From Takakia lepidozioides (lineage: Eukaryota > Streptophyta > Takakiopsida > Takakiales > Takakiaceae), in the NCBI GenBank assembly GCA_030704615.1, contig CM060734.1, positions 53,956,042-54,020,041 of the forward strand: a stretch of 64,000 nt of DNA. The letters are read 5' to 3'. This document shows, in pieces, positions 20,172 to 30,695 of the stretch. Every line of letters begins with the position of its first letter. Positions within the stretch are counted from its first letter, which is position 1. The notes under the pieces are model-generated. The model was given only the letters and a program-made list of their open reading frames with translations. It was not told the DNA's origin and searched no databases. The position numbers and the translations under genes are program-made.

Positions 20172-21257
20172 TTGCATCATTTACCCATCATGGGATTGGG
20201 CTACAGGTGGAGTCTTGACTTCATAGGGCCTTTGCCACTGACGATGCGTCACCACAGATATGTGTTGGTGATGGTGGAGCACTTCTCCAAGTGGATTGAG
20301 TTGGTTCCATTGCCTAACAAGGCTAGTGAGGGGGCTGTGTATGCATTCTTGGATCGTGTGCTTAGACGATTCGGTGCTCCAGCTGAGGTACTCATGGACC
20401 AAGGGAGAGAGTTCTTGGGGGAGTTTCAGGCTTTGTGTGACAAAGCCTTGATAGACCACCGTACCACTTCTCGGGATCATCCTGAGGCCGAGGGCTTGGC
20501 AGAGAGAGTGGTGCAGACGGTGAAGAGGGGTTTGCGCAAGTATGGCTTGCAAAAAAGACACCTAGGAGATTGGGATCTTCAGGTACCTTGGCTAGCCATG
20601 GGCTACAGGTTTAGCAAGCAAGCATCACTTGCCTCCTTCTCACCATATTTCCTTCTCTTTGGCCGAGAGCCAGATTTGTCTACGTCTATTCGCATGGAGG
20701 CTGCAGTAGTCCTCAACCTTGATGATCCGGATGTGTGGACACAAGCATGTGCCCAGCGGGCAGAGTTGTTCAAGAGAGTCATGCCTATGGCTTTTGAGAA
20801 CCTTGCCATTGCACAGCACCGTGATACGTTGAGGTATGCCACTATACGTGGTGGAGGATATCGTCCTGGGGTTCGGAGGTTTAGCCCTGGTGACTATGTT
20901 TATTTGCAGCAGACTGCTCCTACGACTCTGGATGTTACTGCAGGGCGTGTTATTCTGAGGGTTCGAGAGGTGTTGCCCTCAGGGGTCCTGATCTTGGAGG
21001 GTCGGGATGACATGACTTGGAAGGACCATGTGCGTAATTGTGCGCCATGTCACCTTCCCAATGTCGATGGCAGAGTTGACCCAAACTTGGCAGTGGTACC
21101 TGCAGGTTTGAGGTGCATGCTCTGTGGGTCTGCCAAAGGAACAGCCACCATGTTGGTGTATGATCGATGCTCAAGGGGTTGGCATATGGGATGCTTGACA
21201 CCACCTCTTGAGAAGGTTCCTGACGGTGATTGGTTGTGTCCACACTGCTTGGGATAG
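20172..21257 (+). CDS. Gypsy integrase core with C-terminal PHD-like finger
   Basis: The 361-residue frame encodes a retroviral-type integrase core: WSLDFIGPLP and MVEHFSKWIE, then MDQGREF, then DHPEAEGLAERVVQTVKRGLRK. The three acidic positions D, D and E are recognisable. After the core and a C-terminal barrel-like part, the protein ends in a PHD-like finger. It reads C-x2-C (CMLC), then VYDRC, WHMGCLTPPL, VPDGDWLCPHC. A canonical PHD finger would have Cys where the Tyr of VYDRC stands, so one zinc ligand is lost. A chromodomain is absent; the finger takes its place. The frame itself is open but upstream stops disconnect it from the rest of the polyprotein. Confidence 0.85.
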   Translation: MHHLPIMGLGYRWSLDFIGPLPLTMRHHRYVLVMVEHFSKWIELVPLPNKASEGAVYAFLDRVLRRFGAPAEVLMDQGREFLGEFQALCDKALIDHRTTSRDHPEAEGLAERVVQTVKRGLRKYGLQKRHLGDWDLQVPWLAMGYRFSKQASLASFSPYFLLFGREPDLSTSIRMEAAVVLNLDDPDVWTQACAQRAELFKRVMPMAFENLAIAQHRDTLRYATIRGGGYRPGVRRFSPGDYVYLQQTAPTTLDVTAGRVILRVREVLPSGVLILEGRDDMTWKDHVRNCAPCHLPNVDGRVDPNLAVVPAGLRCMLCGSAKGTATMLVYDRCSRGWHMGCLTPPLEKVPDGDWLCPHCLG

Positions 21258-21681
21258 TGGCAGTGGACATGTCTGGAGGACATGGGAGGCCAAGCTCATA
21301 GGAGTCAATACATGAGATCCCAAGCTCAAGTTCACAGGTTGCAAGACGGCGACTAACAATGGGGCAACTCTTGCACCCGGCCTCTTGATCTATCGAGTTT
21401 GAGTGTAGTAGGGATAGTGGTGGAGAACTTAGTGAGGCTATGGTCACTATCACATCTTGTGGCTACCTGGACTTAGAGGGACCTAAGCACTAGCTAGGGG
21501 GGTGATTGTGTGGACTAGTGACTGCCATAGTGGGCAGCATAGTGGCAGCCTAGTGACTGACTAGTTGTAGCCTAGTGGTTGGACTAGTGGTGGACTAGTG
21601 ATATACTAGTGTGTGGCGTGCACATGTGTTGTGTGGTTTTGGACAGCGATGTAGTTGTGTAGCGATATGTATGCGCACGAC
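21258..21681 (+). mobile_element. 3' UTR, polypurine tract and CACTAGT-rich end of the gypsy element
   Basis: Nearly identical to 27130-27520. The polypurine tract AGCTAGGGGGG lies at about 21492-21502, followed by a tract with about eight ACTAGTG-type repeats. After 21681 (GCACGACA) the two copies stop matching, so this copy is truncated there. Confidence 0.7.
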
Positions 21682-23119
21682 AATGAGAAGCGGTTCAGCT
21701 TAGAATGCAGGGATCCATGCATGAGCCTATCCAAAGCGGATAGAGTGCAAAGGCGAACAGGTTGCAGGTTTGCAATGGATAGAGAGACGGTCAACCTGTA
21801 TTGAATGGTGGCGTTACATAGCTCAATGCTATGGCAACCAAATTTGGGCTTCTAGTGTGAAGGGAAGGAGATGCTGGCCACAAGTGGGCGAACTGGTGGT
21901 CATCTTCTTCAGCTGCAGGCTGAGTTAAGAAGCTGTTGGAAAGTGGGTTGCGCATGGGAAGCTAGCGTGTTGTAGGTTGGAGATAATATGATCAGCTCCA
22001 GGTATTTCTGCCCGAAACTAGTTGTTGCGGGTAGATGAGGAGCAGCCGAATAGTGGAGCTGTGAGGGGATGCATCGCAGCCTGTTGGGAGCTTCAGCTCC
22101 AAGCTCATGAAGAGGTATGAGTGAAGAGAGGGGGTTGGTCCCTCTTGTGTGCAAATCAGTGCACTTGTGAAGCATGTGCTTGAGTTGGAAGTTTCAATCT
22201 AAAACTCTAGCACTGTAAGGGCTCTTGGAGTGGCAAGAGTGGGGCTGGAAGGGCAGCAACTAGGCATCCTAGAGCCAAGGAATGTGCAGTAGAACTGCTG
22301 GTACACCAAGGTTGTAAAGGTGTGTATTTTCAGATTTATTTTTGTGAGCTTCATGAAGAAAATGGAGCTTGTTGGGCAGCATATAGCTTGCTTGTTGAGT
22401 TGGGGGTGCTTCTAGTGGGCCGTGAGAGCCCAAGAGAGCATGGCAGCAGGTCTGGTGGCTTCACTGAAGCCATAGCTCGTTGATAGCAGGTGCAGGAGCA
22501 AACCCCAGCTCGGGGAGAGCTCGGGAATGCGTGGGAACACTCGGGAACGCATAGGAACTCGTGGGGAGTTCCAGGGAATGCAAAGAACAGTGGCCATAGC
22601 CGTAGTCGTGGCCGTGATGGGCCATGGGGGCGGTATCACGAGATACCACGAGCCCAGGCCGTGACTGTTGACCGTGACCATTGACCGTGACCGTGGGAAG
22701 CCGTGGCGCAGACATCACGGGTGGGCATGGTGACCAGATCGTGGGAATGGCAGGCTGTAAAGGCTCGTGGGCGTGGTACCACGGGGTATCACGGGGCAGC
22801 CCGTGGCCAGTGAGCGCCTAGGGCGGGCCATGAGGAGTCGTGGCGGTTAGAGCCACGGAAGGCCGCGAACAGACAGAATGAAAAAAATAAAAAAAACTTT
22901 TTTCACTCGTTTCGTGGGACCTTGATGGGGAGGCTGGGCTATGAAGAACAACGGTTTTGAGCTAGCTGATCCGGCAAAAAAGCTAGAATTGCCTCCCTGT
23001 TGCCATTTAACAAAGGGGATTACTTCCCTGCAGGTAATCTTTTGGGGTTTTCAGCCCAGTTCTTAACTATGGGGGAGACCAGCTTGCAGGTAATTCCTTT
23101 GGACAGAATGTTGTTGGGG
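21682..23119. other. Non-coding, no gene recognised
   Basis: Only short frames with no motif are present. 22470-22860 is crowded with CGTGG/CCACG words, including near-palindromes such as CGTGGTACCACGG (22770). An A-rich stretch follows at 22876-22905. Confidence 0.4.
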
Positions 23120-23175
23120 CCTATATGTACCTCCATTTGCTCCATTTTTTAACCTTCAGTGGATAGCGTGGTTTC

Positions 23176-24479
23176 CTAAGGTGGTTCCATTCTGAGGAAT
23201 GGCTGGTGGACATACGGAGGCACTGGTGGACCCTGTGGAGGCTTGCATGGGGCCTTCCCTGTGTCCAAAATGCTATGCACTGTGAGGTGTGCAGGCCGCT
23301 GCACCCCATCAAATGCACGCTTAAGCAGTGCGGGTGACATCAAGTTAGTCCACCATAACCGTGGACGATGAGCCCGTAATCCCACTGCAGCTTCATCCAG
23401 CAACACTGCTGACCCAAGCCACGACCGGACTTGATGCACACTGGCAATCACCCTGGCCCGAGAATCGCCCATCAGTGGCACATTCTCCAAGATATATGCT
23501 GAAGATATAGCTTGATGAAGCTGCAAGTGGCGCAAAACCCGCACCATCTCCCAAACAGACCCGACCTCGAGTCTTGCAATCCATTGTCATGTCTGGCTGA
23601 TGAATGCCCTTGGCAGGGCCAACGTGCCACTACCAGCTCAATGGAGCCAACCCGCTCCAAATCCTGCGCCCCCAACATCAAAATGTCTGCTGGCAAGGCC
23701 TGCTGATATCCACAAACTGCAGCCACCGGCAACAATTCAGGGTACCGCTGTACCAACTGAGCAACATGGCGAAGTGAAATGCGTCGTGCAGTCTCATCCC
23801 TCTCCACATACAGGTAACGCCGAACTCGTACACCTGCCTCTAACACAGCAGCCAATCTGGTGCTGATCCCGCCAAACAAGTCCAGAAGACAAATGCCTTC
23901 ATCCGGATACTGCCACACAATAGGTGTGGTGTCCAATGGAGACAACTGAGGTGGTCCTGGTGTAATCCTCGCACTCTCCTCCTCTCTTGATGGTACAAAA
24001 GCCTCCACCCAGGCTTGTTGTACCCGTCGATCAGCAACCCGCTGCAAATCCTTGCTCGTGCCCCACAATGGAGTCTGAGCAACCATGGCAGGCAACTCTG
24101 CCATATCATACATGTCATCATGTTCTCCTGGAGGTATGTCATCCTCTGAATGAGCGTTTCCCTCAAGCAACTCTCCAGGCCAAGTCACTGCAGCTGTGAA
24201 TGCTGCTAGTGTCGGCATCTTGCCCCGTTGGGCAACCGCAATTCCTCCTATAAACGTCACAGGGAGCTGCACACGCCGGCCCTCCCCTGACTGCCATCCA
24301 GGCCTATAAGAAGCTGATTCTTCCCAAAAATCCAGGGTGAAGCCCATGGGATACAACACTGCCCCACTAACCAGGACATCGTACGAGACCGCGTCTGTCA
24401 CAATGGCCTTGGTTCGCATCACTGAGCCATCTGTAGGGTGATCCGGCCGTAATCTGATAACCATCTCACGTCGTGTCAT
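23176..24479 (-). pseudogene. Retrotransposon C5-cytosine DNA methyltransferase, N-terminal and catalytic part
   Basis: The minus-strand frame 24479-23472 begins with the end of the retroviral protease region (MGFTLDFWEES). It then enters a C5 methyltransferase. Motif I is LLDLFGGIST (residues 198-207), which binds S-adenosylmethionine. An acidic YVERDE follows in the motif II area, and the catalytic WPCQGHSSA motif IV has its PCQ at 288-290. A frameshift near 23500-23540 passes to 23547-23176. There motif VI (ILENVP) and a motif VIII-like RPRLWWTNL follow. Motifs IX-X are cut off but occur in the plus-strand copy at 18780-19316. Methyltransferase-bearing retrotransposons have been reported from charophytes and dinoflagellates; this is a decayed member. 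Confidence 0.82.
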
Positions 24480-24512
24480 GCCCCGAGCCTGCTCCGATCC
24501 TCCCAGAGACGT

Positions 24513-25403
24513 CTATATCTGGAAAGGACAAGGCTCCATATCCGCCTCCGTGAGGCCCAAGCCTGCAATAGCAGCTCTGCCCAGCATCAATGGTTGAGCT
24601 CCCGAGTCCAACAAGACCCGCAGTGGCCGATACCTCTTGCCTGCCGGTCCACTCAAACAGAAAATGCCATCCTGGTTGTCTAACATGACAACTCTAGGTG
24701 TCACCATGGCGCGTTCAATGGCTGGTCTAGCTGGCAGCTCCATCAACCTGGCAGCTGCAGCTTGCCATGGCGCCGCAGTGGCAGTCTTAACCCTCAAATC
24801 CGAGGATCCCTCCGGCACTACACCTCCCATTATCTCCGCAGAAGATGAAGTAACCTCCCCACTCTCACAGAGTGTAGCTGCCAGCCTGAACACCTCAGCT
24901 GGTCTTACCCCCGGCGTCGCAATCATGGTAGCCGAGAACAATGGAGTCTGGTACATAGATGTGGCCGCTCCGAGCAACACACTACCTGCCGTAGCCTTGG
25001 CAACACTGGGTAGTGGTGCTACCCGTGTAGCTCTCCCCAATGACATAGTAACCTCCGCCTCGGTAATAGTCGGGCGAGAACTAGGTGCCAAGGATGGCGT
25101 CGACACTGTCTCCGCCAGTGTGAATGACTGAGGAAGCCTAGCCTGACGGCTTGCCTCCTCACGCTGTGGATCCAACTCCACCTCTGCACCTCGTGGCTCA
25201 GGAACTCGTGCTGCTCCTCGAGTCATGGCTGCAGCAGACTCCACCTGCACTAGTGGTAGTGCTGCTCCGCACATGAATCCCATGCCTCCCATATCTCCTC
25301 CCTCAGGAGCAGGAGGTGGACCATCCGGCCTTGGAGCCGGTACCACCTGAGCTGTAGCCATGGCAGCGAGCCTCTGCTCTAGCTGCTGAAGCCGGTTGGC
25401 CAT
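24513..25403 (-). pseudogene. Gag-pol linker and aspartic protease of the methyltransferase gypsy element
   Basis: The 296-residue frame is Ala/Pro-rich in its first two thirds. It ends with a retroviral aspartic protease core: RPLRVLLDSGAQPLMLGRAA (the catalytic Asp in LDSGA at about residue 266). A stop shortly after separates it from 24479, where the protease continues. Confidence 0.75.
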
Positions 25404-25778
25404 GCCTTGGTCAACACCCTGACCTTCACGTCCTTGGCCATGTTGAGCTTGCCCTTGGCCTGCACCTCGTGGCTGGCCACCTCGTCTTCTCTGGGCTACT
25501 CCACCTTGCCCCCGGCCACCATTGTTCCCTTGGAACTGGCCTGGCGCAACTCAGGATGCAAACCATAACACTGGGCCTCTCCATGCCCGTGTTTGCCACA
25601 ATGCCCACACTGCAACTATGCAGGCTGTGCATGTGCCGGCCCTTTGCCTCCCTCTGGAATCCTTCTTGACATGGGATCCTCCACATGTCCAGCACACCAC
25701 ATCCGCCCATTGTTGGCCAGCAAATGAAGGGAGAGACCCCTGCATCTGAGGTCCTCTCTGCCCTTCCCTGAGCTTCAC
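25404..25778 (-). pseudogene. Broken gag zinc-knuckle region
   Basis: The minus-strand frame 25778-25551 contains CWTCGGSHVKKD, the first part of a CCHC knuckle, followed by Ser where the last Cys would be expected. Other frames nearby show basic and Gly-rich sequence, so the region is frameshifted. Confidence 0.5.
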
Positions 25779-26833
25779 CTAAGCCCCCTTGTTGCCTTGA
25801 GCACGTTGAGGTAGTGGTTGGCTAGGAGCACCACTACCCCGTGGTGTCTCCTTAGCAAATCCCACCATGACCACTCGTTCCTCCACCATGTTGAGCTCTA
25901 TTCGCTCTGCCAGCAAAAACACATTTGCTAAGGTGGGTTGGGCCGCTTGTAGGAGAGTTGCATCCCGCACCCTTCTCCTCAGCTCCTTGTTCAATATCCC
26001 ATACCAGAATTGGACTGCCTGAGCTTCCGTAACCCCTTGGGTTACATTTATCAAGCGCCTCATGCGAGTGAAAGCCTCCCTCAAGCTCTCGGTCGGCTTC
26101 CGTTGGAACTCTTGCAAGCTCCGCAACTTCTCTGTCTTCACCCCTTGGTAGTTCCCTCTCAACTCTTCGAAGAACTCCACAACAGGGTTGAAGACAGACA
26201 CGGGTACTAGTGCTGGCGCGGTAGTGGCTTGGGTGGACGTCGTAGCTACTGTACCACTAGTCCCACTAGTCCCACTGCTGCTTGCTGAAGTTGCCGTGCA
26301 AGGCAGGTGTAGCCACTACCCTCGTGGCTCTAGTGCCCCTAGTGATGGAGACATAGTCGGGTGACCAATACATCCTCCACTCCTCGATCTCAACCTCATG
26401 CCCCCGCCTGAACTCATGGTAATCATCCATAGGCGGCCCCTCAAGGTGCTGAAACAGCCCCTTCCATGCCATGAAAGGCGTAAATAGTTGTGGATTGTGC
26501 ATTTGCTGCAAATCACGCCAACTATCAAACTCTTGGAAAAAATCGTCCAACTCGATGGTGCCCACCGCCCCAGAGTACCTTCGTGGCCCCTTGGTAGCTC
26601 CATACATCTCCTCCATTGTGTCCCACAACAATGGCAAGGAAACAACTTGCACCGCCGGTATGAGTCCTCCTGATTCACAATCCTAATCAGAATCTTCCGT
26701 AGAAGACACAGGAGGTGAAGGTGGCCTAAACCGCACACCTCGTCTCGTGTACCCACTAGTATCGCTAGTGCTCGAACCGGCACTGTCCCCAGCAACTAGT
26801 GGTACCTCCGTGTTGACACTCAACCGGTCATGA
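25779..26833 (-). pseudogene. Gag (capsid) of the methyltransferase gypsy element
   Basis: Minus-strand frames 26652-26266 and 26201-25779 form a retrotransposon gag. The second reads VVEFFEELRGNYQGVKTEKL, then LREAFTRMRRLI, then the FWYGILNKELRRRVRD capsid signature. A Ser/Thr-rich leader begins near 26820 and is stopped by a TAG (STEDSD*). Further stops after QQWD show the copy is dead. CACTAGT words are unusually frequent in this coding part, as in the family's 3' end. Confidence 0.75.
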
Positions 26834-26959
26834 ACATGTCCTTAACCCCATTTCCACAAGGTAAACCGGGTAGAGAACCTGTTGCGGCTTATGGTTTGGA
26901 ATACTAAGTTCCTAACATAGCCTACACCTGTACCTGCATCCACCGCAAGCACTCCTATG

Positions 26960-27128
26960 GTTGGCTGGTCACAACCTCCAACCTCACCACATGAGAAAAC
27001 AATGATGGTCTGGCTGGTCATCACCCCAGCCTCACCATCGACAGCATGCTTTAGGACTGGCCGGTGATCAAATCCGGACCAATCACCTATAAAAACAAGC
27101 GCCCACACAAAATTAGCATGGCGCACAG
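26960..27128. repeat. Repeat shared with 18296-18486
   Basis: The partner of the TATA-containing repeat at 18296-18486. Here it lies between the minus-strand gag start and a plus-strand 3' end fragment, marking the junction of two oppositely oriented element pieces. Confidence 0.6.
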
Positions 27129-27129
27129 T

Positions 27130-27520
27130 CAATACACGAGATCCCAAGCTCAAGTTCACAGGTTGCAAAACGACGACTAACGATGGGGCAACTCTTGCAC
27201 CCGACCTCTTGATCTATCGAGTTTGAGTGTAGTAGGGATAGTGGTGGAGGACTTAGTGAGGCTATGGTCACTATCACATCTTGTGGCTACCTGGACTTAG
27301 AGGGACCTAAGCACTAGCTAGGGGGGCGATTGTGTGGACTAGTGACTGCCATAGTGGGCAGCATAGTGGCAGCCTAATGACTGACTAGTTGTAGCCTAGT
27401 GGTTGGACTAGTGGCTGGACTAGTGGTGGACTAATGATATACTAGTGTGTGGCGTGCACATGTGTTGTGTGGTTTTGGACAGTGATGTAGTTGTTGTGCG
27501 ATATGTATGCGCACGACAGC
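27130..27520 (+). mobile_element. Second copy of the gypsy 3' UTR, polypurine tract and CACTAGT tract
   Basis: Matches 21295-21680 almost base for base. The polypurine tract is at 27318-27327. No integrase precedes it, so it is a fragment. It runs directly into the inverted-repeat structure at 27521. Confidence 0.7.
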
Positions 27521-28008
27521 TGTCAAGTTATTTACCACTAGTGTGAAACTAGCTAGGAAATAGCTACCTTTTACATATTGACATTTGGGATTGGCCCAAG
27601 TGTCAATCCAGGGGTCAAGGCAGATTTAGGCCCTGGGAGTGGTTATCTTCACGGCAAGCGCGGGAGGCTCATCTTTCTCGAGTTGAGCTCACCGCGCCTA
27701 GCTATGGCGCCGTAGTGTGGATTCCCCATGGCGTGGGGTGCACTTGGCTTGACTTGTATTTGAGTGATGAGGTTATATATGCATGAGTTTATGCTTCAGC
27801 TTTGTGAGCTCGCATGAGCTTGTGCTTGTATTCTTCTTCTTTATCACTCGAGAAAGATGAGCCTCCCGCGTTTGCCGTGAAGATAACCACTCCAGGGCCT
27901 AAATCTGCCTTGACCCCTGGATTGACACTTGGGCCAATCCCAAATGTCAATATGTAAAAGCTAGCTATTTCCTAGCTAGTTTCACACTAGTGGTAAAATA
28001 ACTTGACA
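27521..28008. repeat. 162-bp inverted repeat made of LTR sequence
   Basis: The arms 27521-27682 and 27847-28008 are reverse complements of each other along their whole length with few differences. They start TGTCAAGTTATTT and end AAATAACTTGACA, and a 164-bp spacer contains TTATATATGC. The termini look like LTR ends (TG...CA). Confidence 0.75.
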
Positions 28009-28063
28009 TCATGAAAACACAAGTGCTACAAAAACAACTCGAACCTGACACTCACAGACTCGA

Positions 28064-28395
28064 GCTCATCTTTCTCGAGTGATAAGGAAAGAAAGATACA
28101 AGCACACAAGCGCTCTCAGACTCACACACTTGCACATGAAAACATCACTCATATATTAAGTCGAACCAAGTGCATCCCACGCCATGGGGAATCCACACTA
28201 CGGCGCCATAGCTAGACGCGGTGAGGCTCAACTCGAGAAAGATGAGCCCACTGTGATCTGCCGTGAAGATTACAACGCCAGGTGCCCAAACATATATTGG
28301 CCCCTGGATTGACACTTGGGTCAACCCCAAATGTCAATATATCAAAACTAACTATTTCCTAGCTAGTTTCACACTAGTGGTAAAATAACTTGACA
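28064..28395 (-). mobile_element. Further inverted LTR copy
   Basis: Another reverse-orientation copy of the same LTR sequence ends at exactly the same boundary (AAATAACTTGACA, 28383-28395), where minisatellite array 2 begins. Two copies stopping at the same base support TGTCAAG as the true LTR 5' end. Confidence 0.6.
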
Positions 28396-28870
28396 AACTT
28401 GTTCAGGTTTTTGTCGTTGAAGAAGACGTGAAAAAAAATCAAATGGTCATCATGAAGCTTATTTAGGCTTTGTTTGTGAAGAAGAGGTGAAAAAAAAATG
28501 AGCTCTCATTGTGAAACTTGTTCAGGTTTTTGTCATTGAAGAAGAGGTGAAAAAAAATGAGCTCTCATTGTGAAACTTGTTCAGTTTTTTGTTATTGAAG
28601 AAGAGGTGAAAAAAAACTAGATGGTCATCATGAAGCTTATTTGTCTTTGTTTGTGAAGAAGATGTGAAAAAGCAATGAGCTCTCATTGTGAAACTTGTTC
28701 AATTTTTTGTTATTGAAAAAGAGGTGAAAAAAAATCAGATGTCATCATGAAGCTTGTTTAGGCTTTGCTTTTGAAGAAGAAGTGGAAAAAAAAAATAAGC
28801 TTTCATTGTGAGACTTGTCCACGTTTGGCAGCCCCTAAACCCAAAAATGTGAGACTTGTCCAGGTTTTTG
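28396..28870. repeat. A-rich minisatellite, array 2
   Basis: Eight or so degenerate units of the same type as 15040-15485: TCATTGTGAAACTTGTTCAG followed by GAAGAAGAGGTGAAAAAAA. Confidence 0.75.
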
Positions 28871-29010
28871 TTATTGAAGAACTATGTCTATATTGAGTTA
28901 CAAACAATGTTCATGTTTAGGATGCAGTGTCACTGGCACCACAAACAGAGGATGTTCTACAAACAATGCAGCCCTTCTGGACATGGCGAAAAATCACAAT
29001 ATATGCAACA

Positions 29011-29316
29011 CTACTCGTTATTGCCAGTGTCTCGCTGCAAAAGTGTCCTAACCTCACCAGGACCAAGTGTTGTCTGGTGAATGAATTGGTCTCTTTTGGG
29101 ATCACAATACATCCTGCGCAAAAAGATGTAGTAAAGATGCTTGCAAGGAACCCATTTCCCTCTCTTCCCTAGAGCAACCTCATGCATGCACATGAAGTCG
29201 GGACATATACAACCTGGAAAGTTGCCCACCGTCACCTGATATGCCATGTCGTGCAAAACAGACCCAGAAGTGACCAAAGTATAAACCCGTCCATACCCAG
29301 GTGAAAGAATTTCCAT
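29011..29316 (-). pseudogene. SWIM-type zinc-finger fragment, copy 1
   Basis: The frame contains YQVTVGNFPGCICPDF, then KRGKWVPCKHLYYIFLRR: a CxC ... CxH SWIM zinc finger, a DNA- or protein-binding fold common in MULE-type transposases and FAR1-like proteins. A close relative is on the plus strand at 55198-55530. Its length (101 residues) shows that it is one exon or a fragment of a larger protein. Confidence 0.6.
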
Positions 29317-29319
29317 AGT

Positions 29320-30280
29320 TCATGTTACCCGAGCCTGAAGTAGTCTGGCAGATTCCACCTTCGCATCGTGATCAGGCCCCAAAGCCACACGACGCACTAT
29401 TTTGCCATTCCTTTTAGTGGGATGTGAAATATCGTCTGGTGGATGCACCATAGCAGCTGGGCCACCACCAGTCGCCGCCACAGATCGGTGAAGACGAAAG
29501 TCGGCGTCCTCTAACTTCCCAATTTCTTGTGATGTTAGGGAGGTTCCCACCCGCACTGGCCAAATGGTGGGTGGGGAGGCTTAGCAATGCAGGAGTCATG
29601 GACGGTACCATTCACACAACAAGCCATATCATCCCGACAGAACCAAAATTTGTGCATCTTGGATTTCTTCGACATATATGGCCGAATCAAACATGTGAAC
29701 ATCGGAGCTGGGGTACCCGCTGAGCCTTTGGGTATCCTGGACTTACACTTTTCATAACTGATGGCCCCCTAATGGCCCTCACTGCCATGCAACCAACTCT
29801 AGACCTTGGAGTAGTCCACTCGATGTGCCATTCGGAGTCAGCACAAGGTGACTCCTGCACTGCCCCCCTGAGGTCCTGCAGGCAATCCGCAATTTCAGGG
29901 GTTGGAGTTAGAGGACAGGGCTGGGTAGAAGAGGATGCACCAACAGCCTCTTTGCTATTGCATGCCAGTGGTTGTAATGGAGACATCTTGGGTACAAAGA
30001 AGTTGTCTTTGTCATGGCGATGTGAATCCCCATCTGATCCTGGAGGTGTATTTAGCTTGCGTTTGCAAGTCCCGAACCTTTCATCTCCTTCCAGATGAGG
30101 CACCCTTGATTGGAGAGGCGAGCTCCCTGTGCACGTGTTCACTGCCTTTGCCATCTTCGTTGGATCCCCAGACCTTGTTGCAGCCCTCAACATCAACTCT
30201 GTTGTATCTAGTCCCCTGCCTCCAGAACGTCCCCTGAGGAAATCACGATATCTTGTTTGCTGGGTTAGAGCTCGTACCAA
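29320..30280 (-). CDS. Unrecognised coding-like region upstream of SWIM copy 1
   Basis: Minus-strand frames 30280-29687 (197 residues) and 29556-29320 (78 residues) lie just 5' of the SWIM frame and could be exons of the same gene. The larger is rich in Ser, Pro, Arg and His, and has no domain I recognise. No clear splice pairs were established. Confidence 0.3.
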
Positions 30281-30344
30281 ATCATCTGTCGTAGCAATGT
30301 ACAGATCTCTTCCTGCTTTGCCAGGCGTTGTGAACGGTTTCTGC

Positions 30345-30690
30345 TAGTTGGTTGCACGACGACATGTCGGCAATGTCCTCAAGGGACATGTCCTTCGAAA
30401 AGAAAATGAATGAGCGTCATTCATGCAAGCGTGGGCTGTTCTGGCAACAAATAATTAAGGAAACTGGGCACATAGAAGGGATTGCAGAGGTGAAAGACAA
30501 CTTACAGTAGTCATGAAAGTTCCCCATTGCCGGTATCTGAAGTGCCAGAAGACCAACTAGTCTTCCAATTCTTTGAGACCGTCCTGATCAGTAGCCCCTA
30601 ACGAGAACCACCATGCTCTTAGTGTCTGGTACTTGGTATCAAGTTTAGGGTACCTGCTGGGTACCCGGGGTCATAATCCGGACCCGCACA
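30345..30690. other. No gene recognised
   Basis: Non-coding sequence between the SWIM locus and the fold-back element. Confidence 0.35.
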
Positions 30691-30695
30691 ACATT

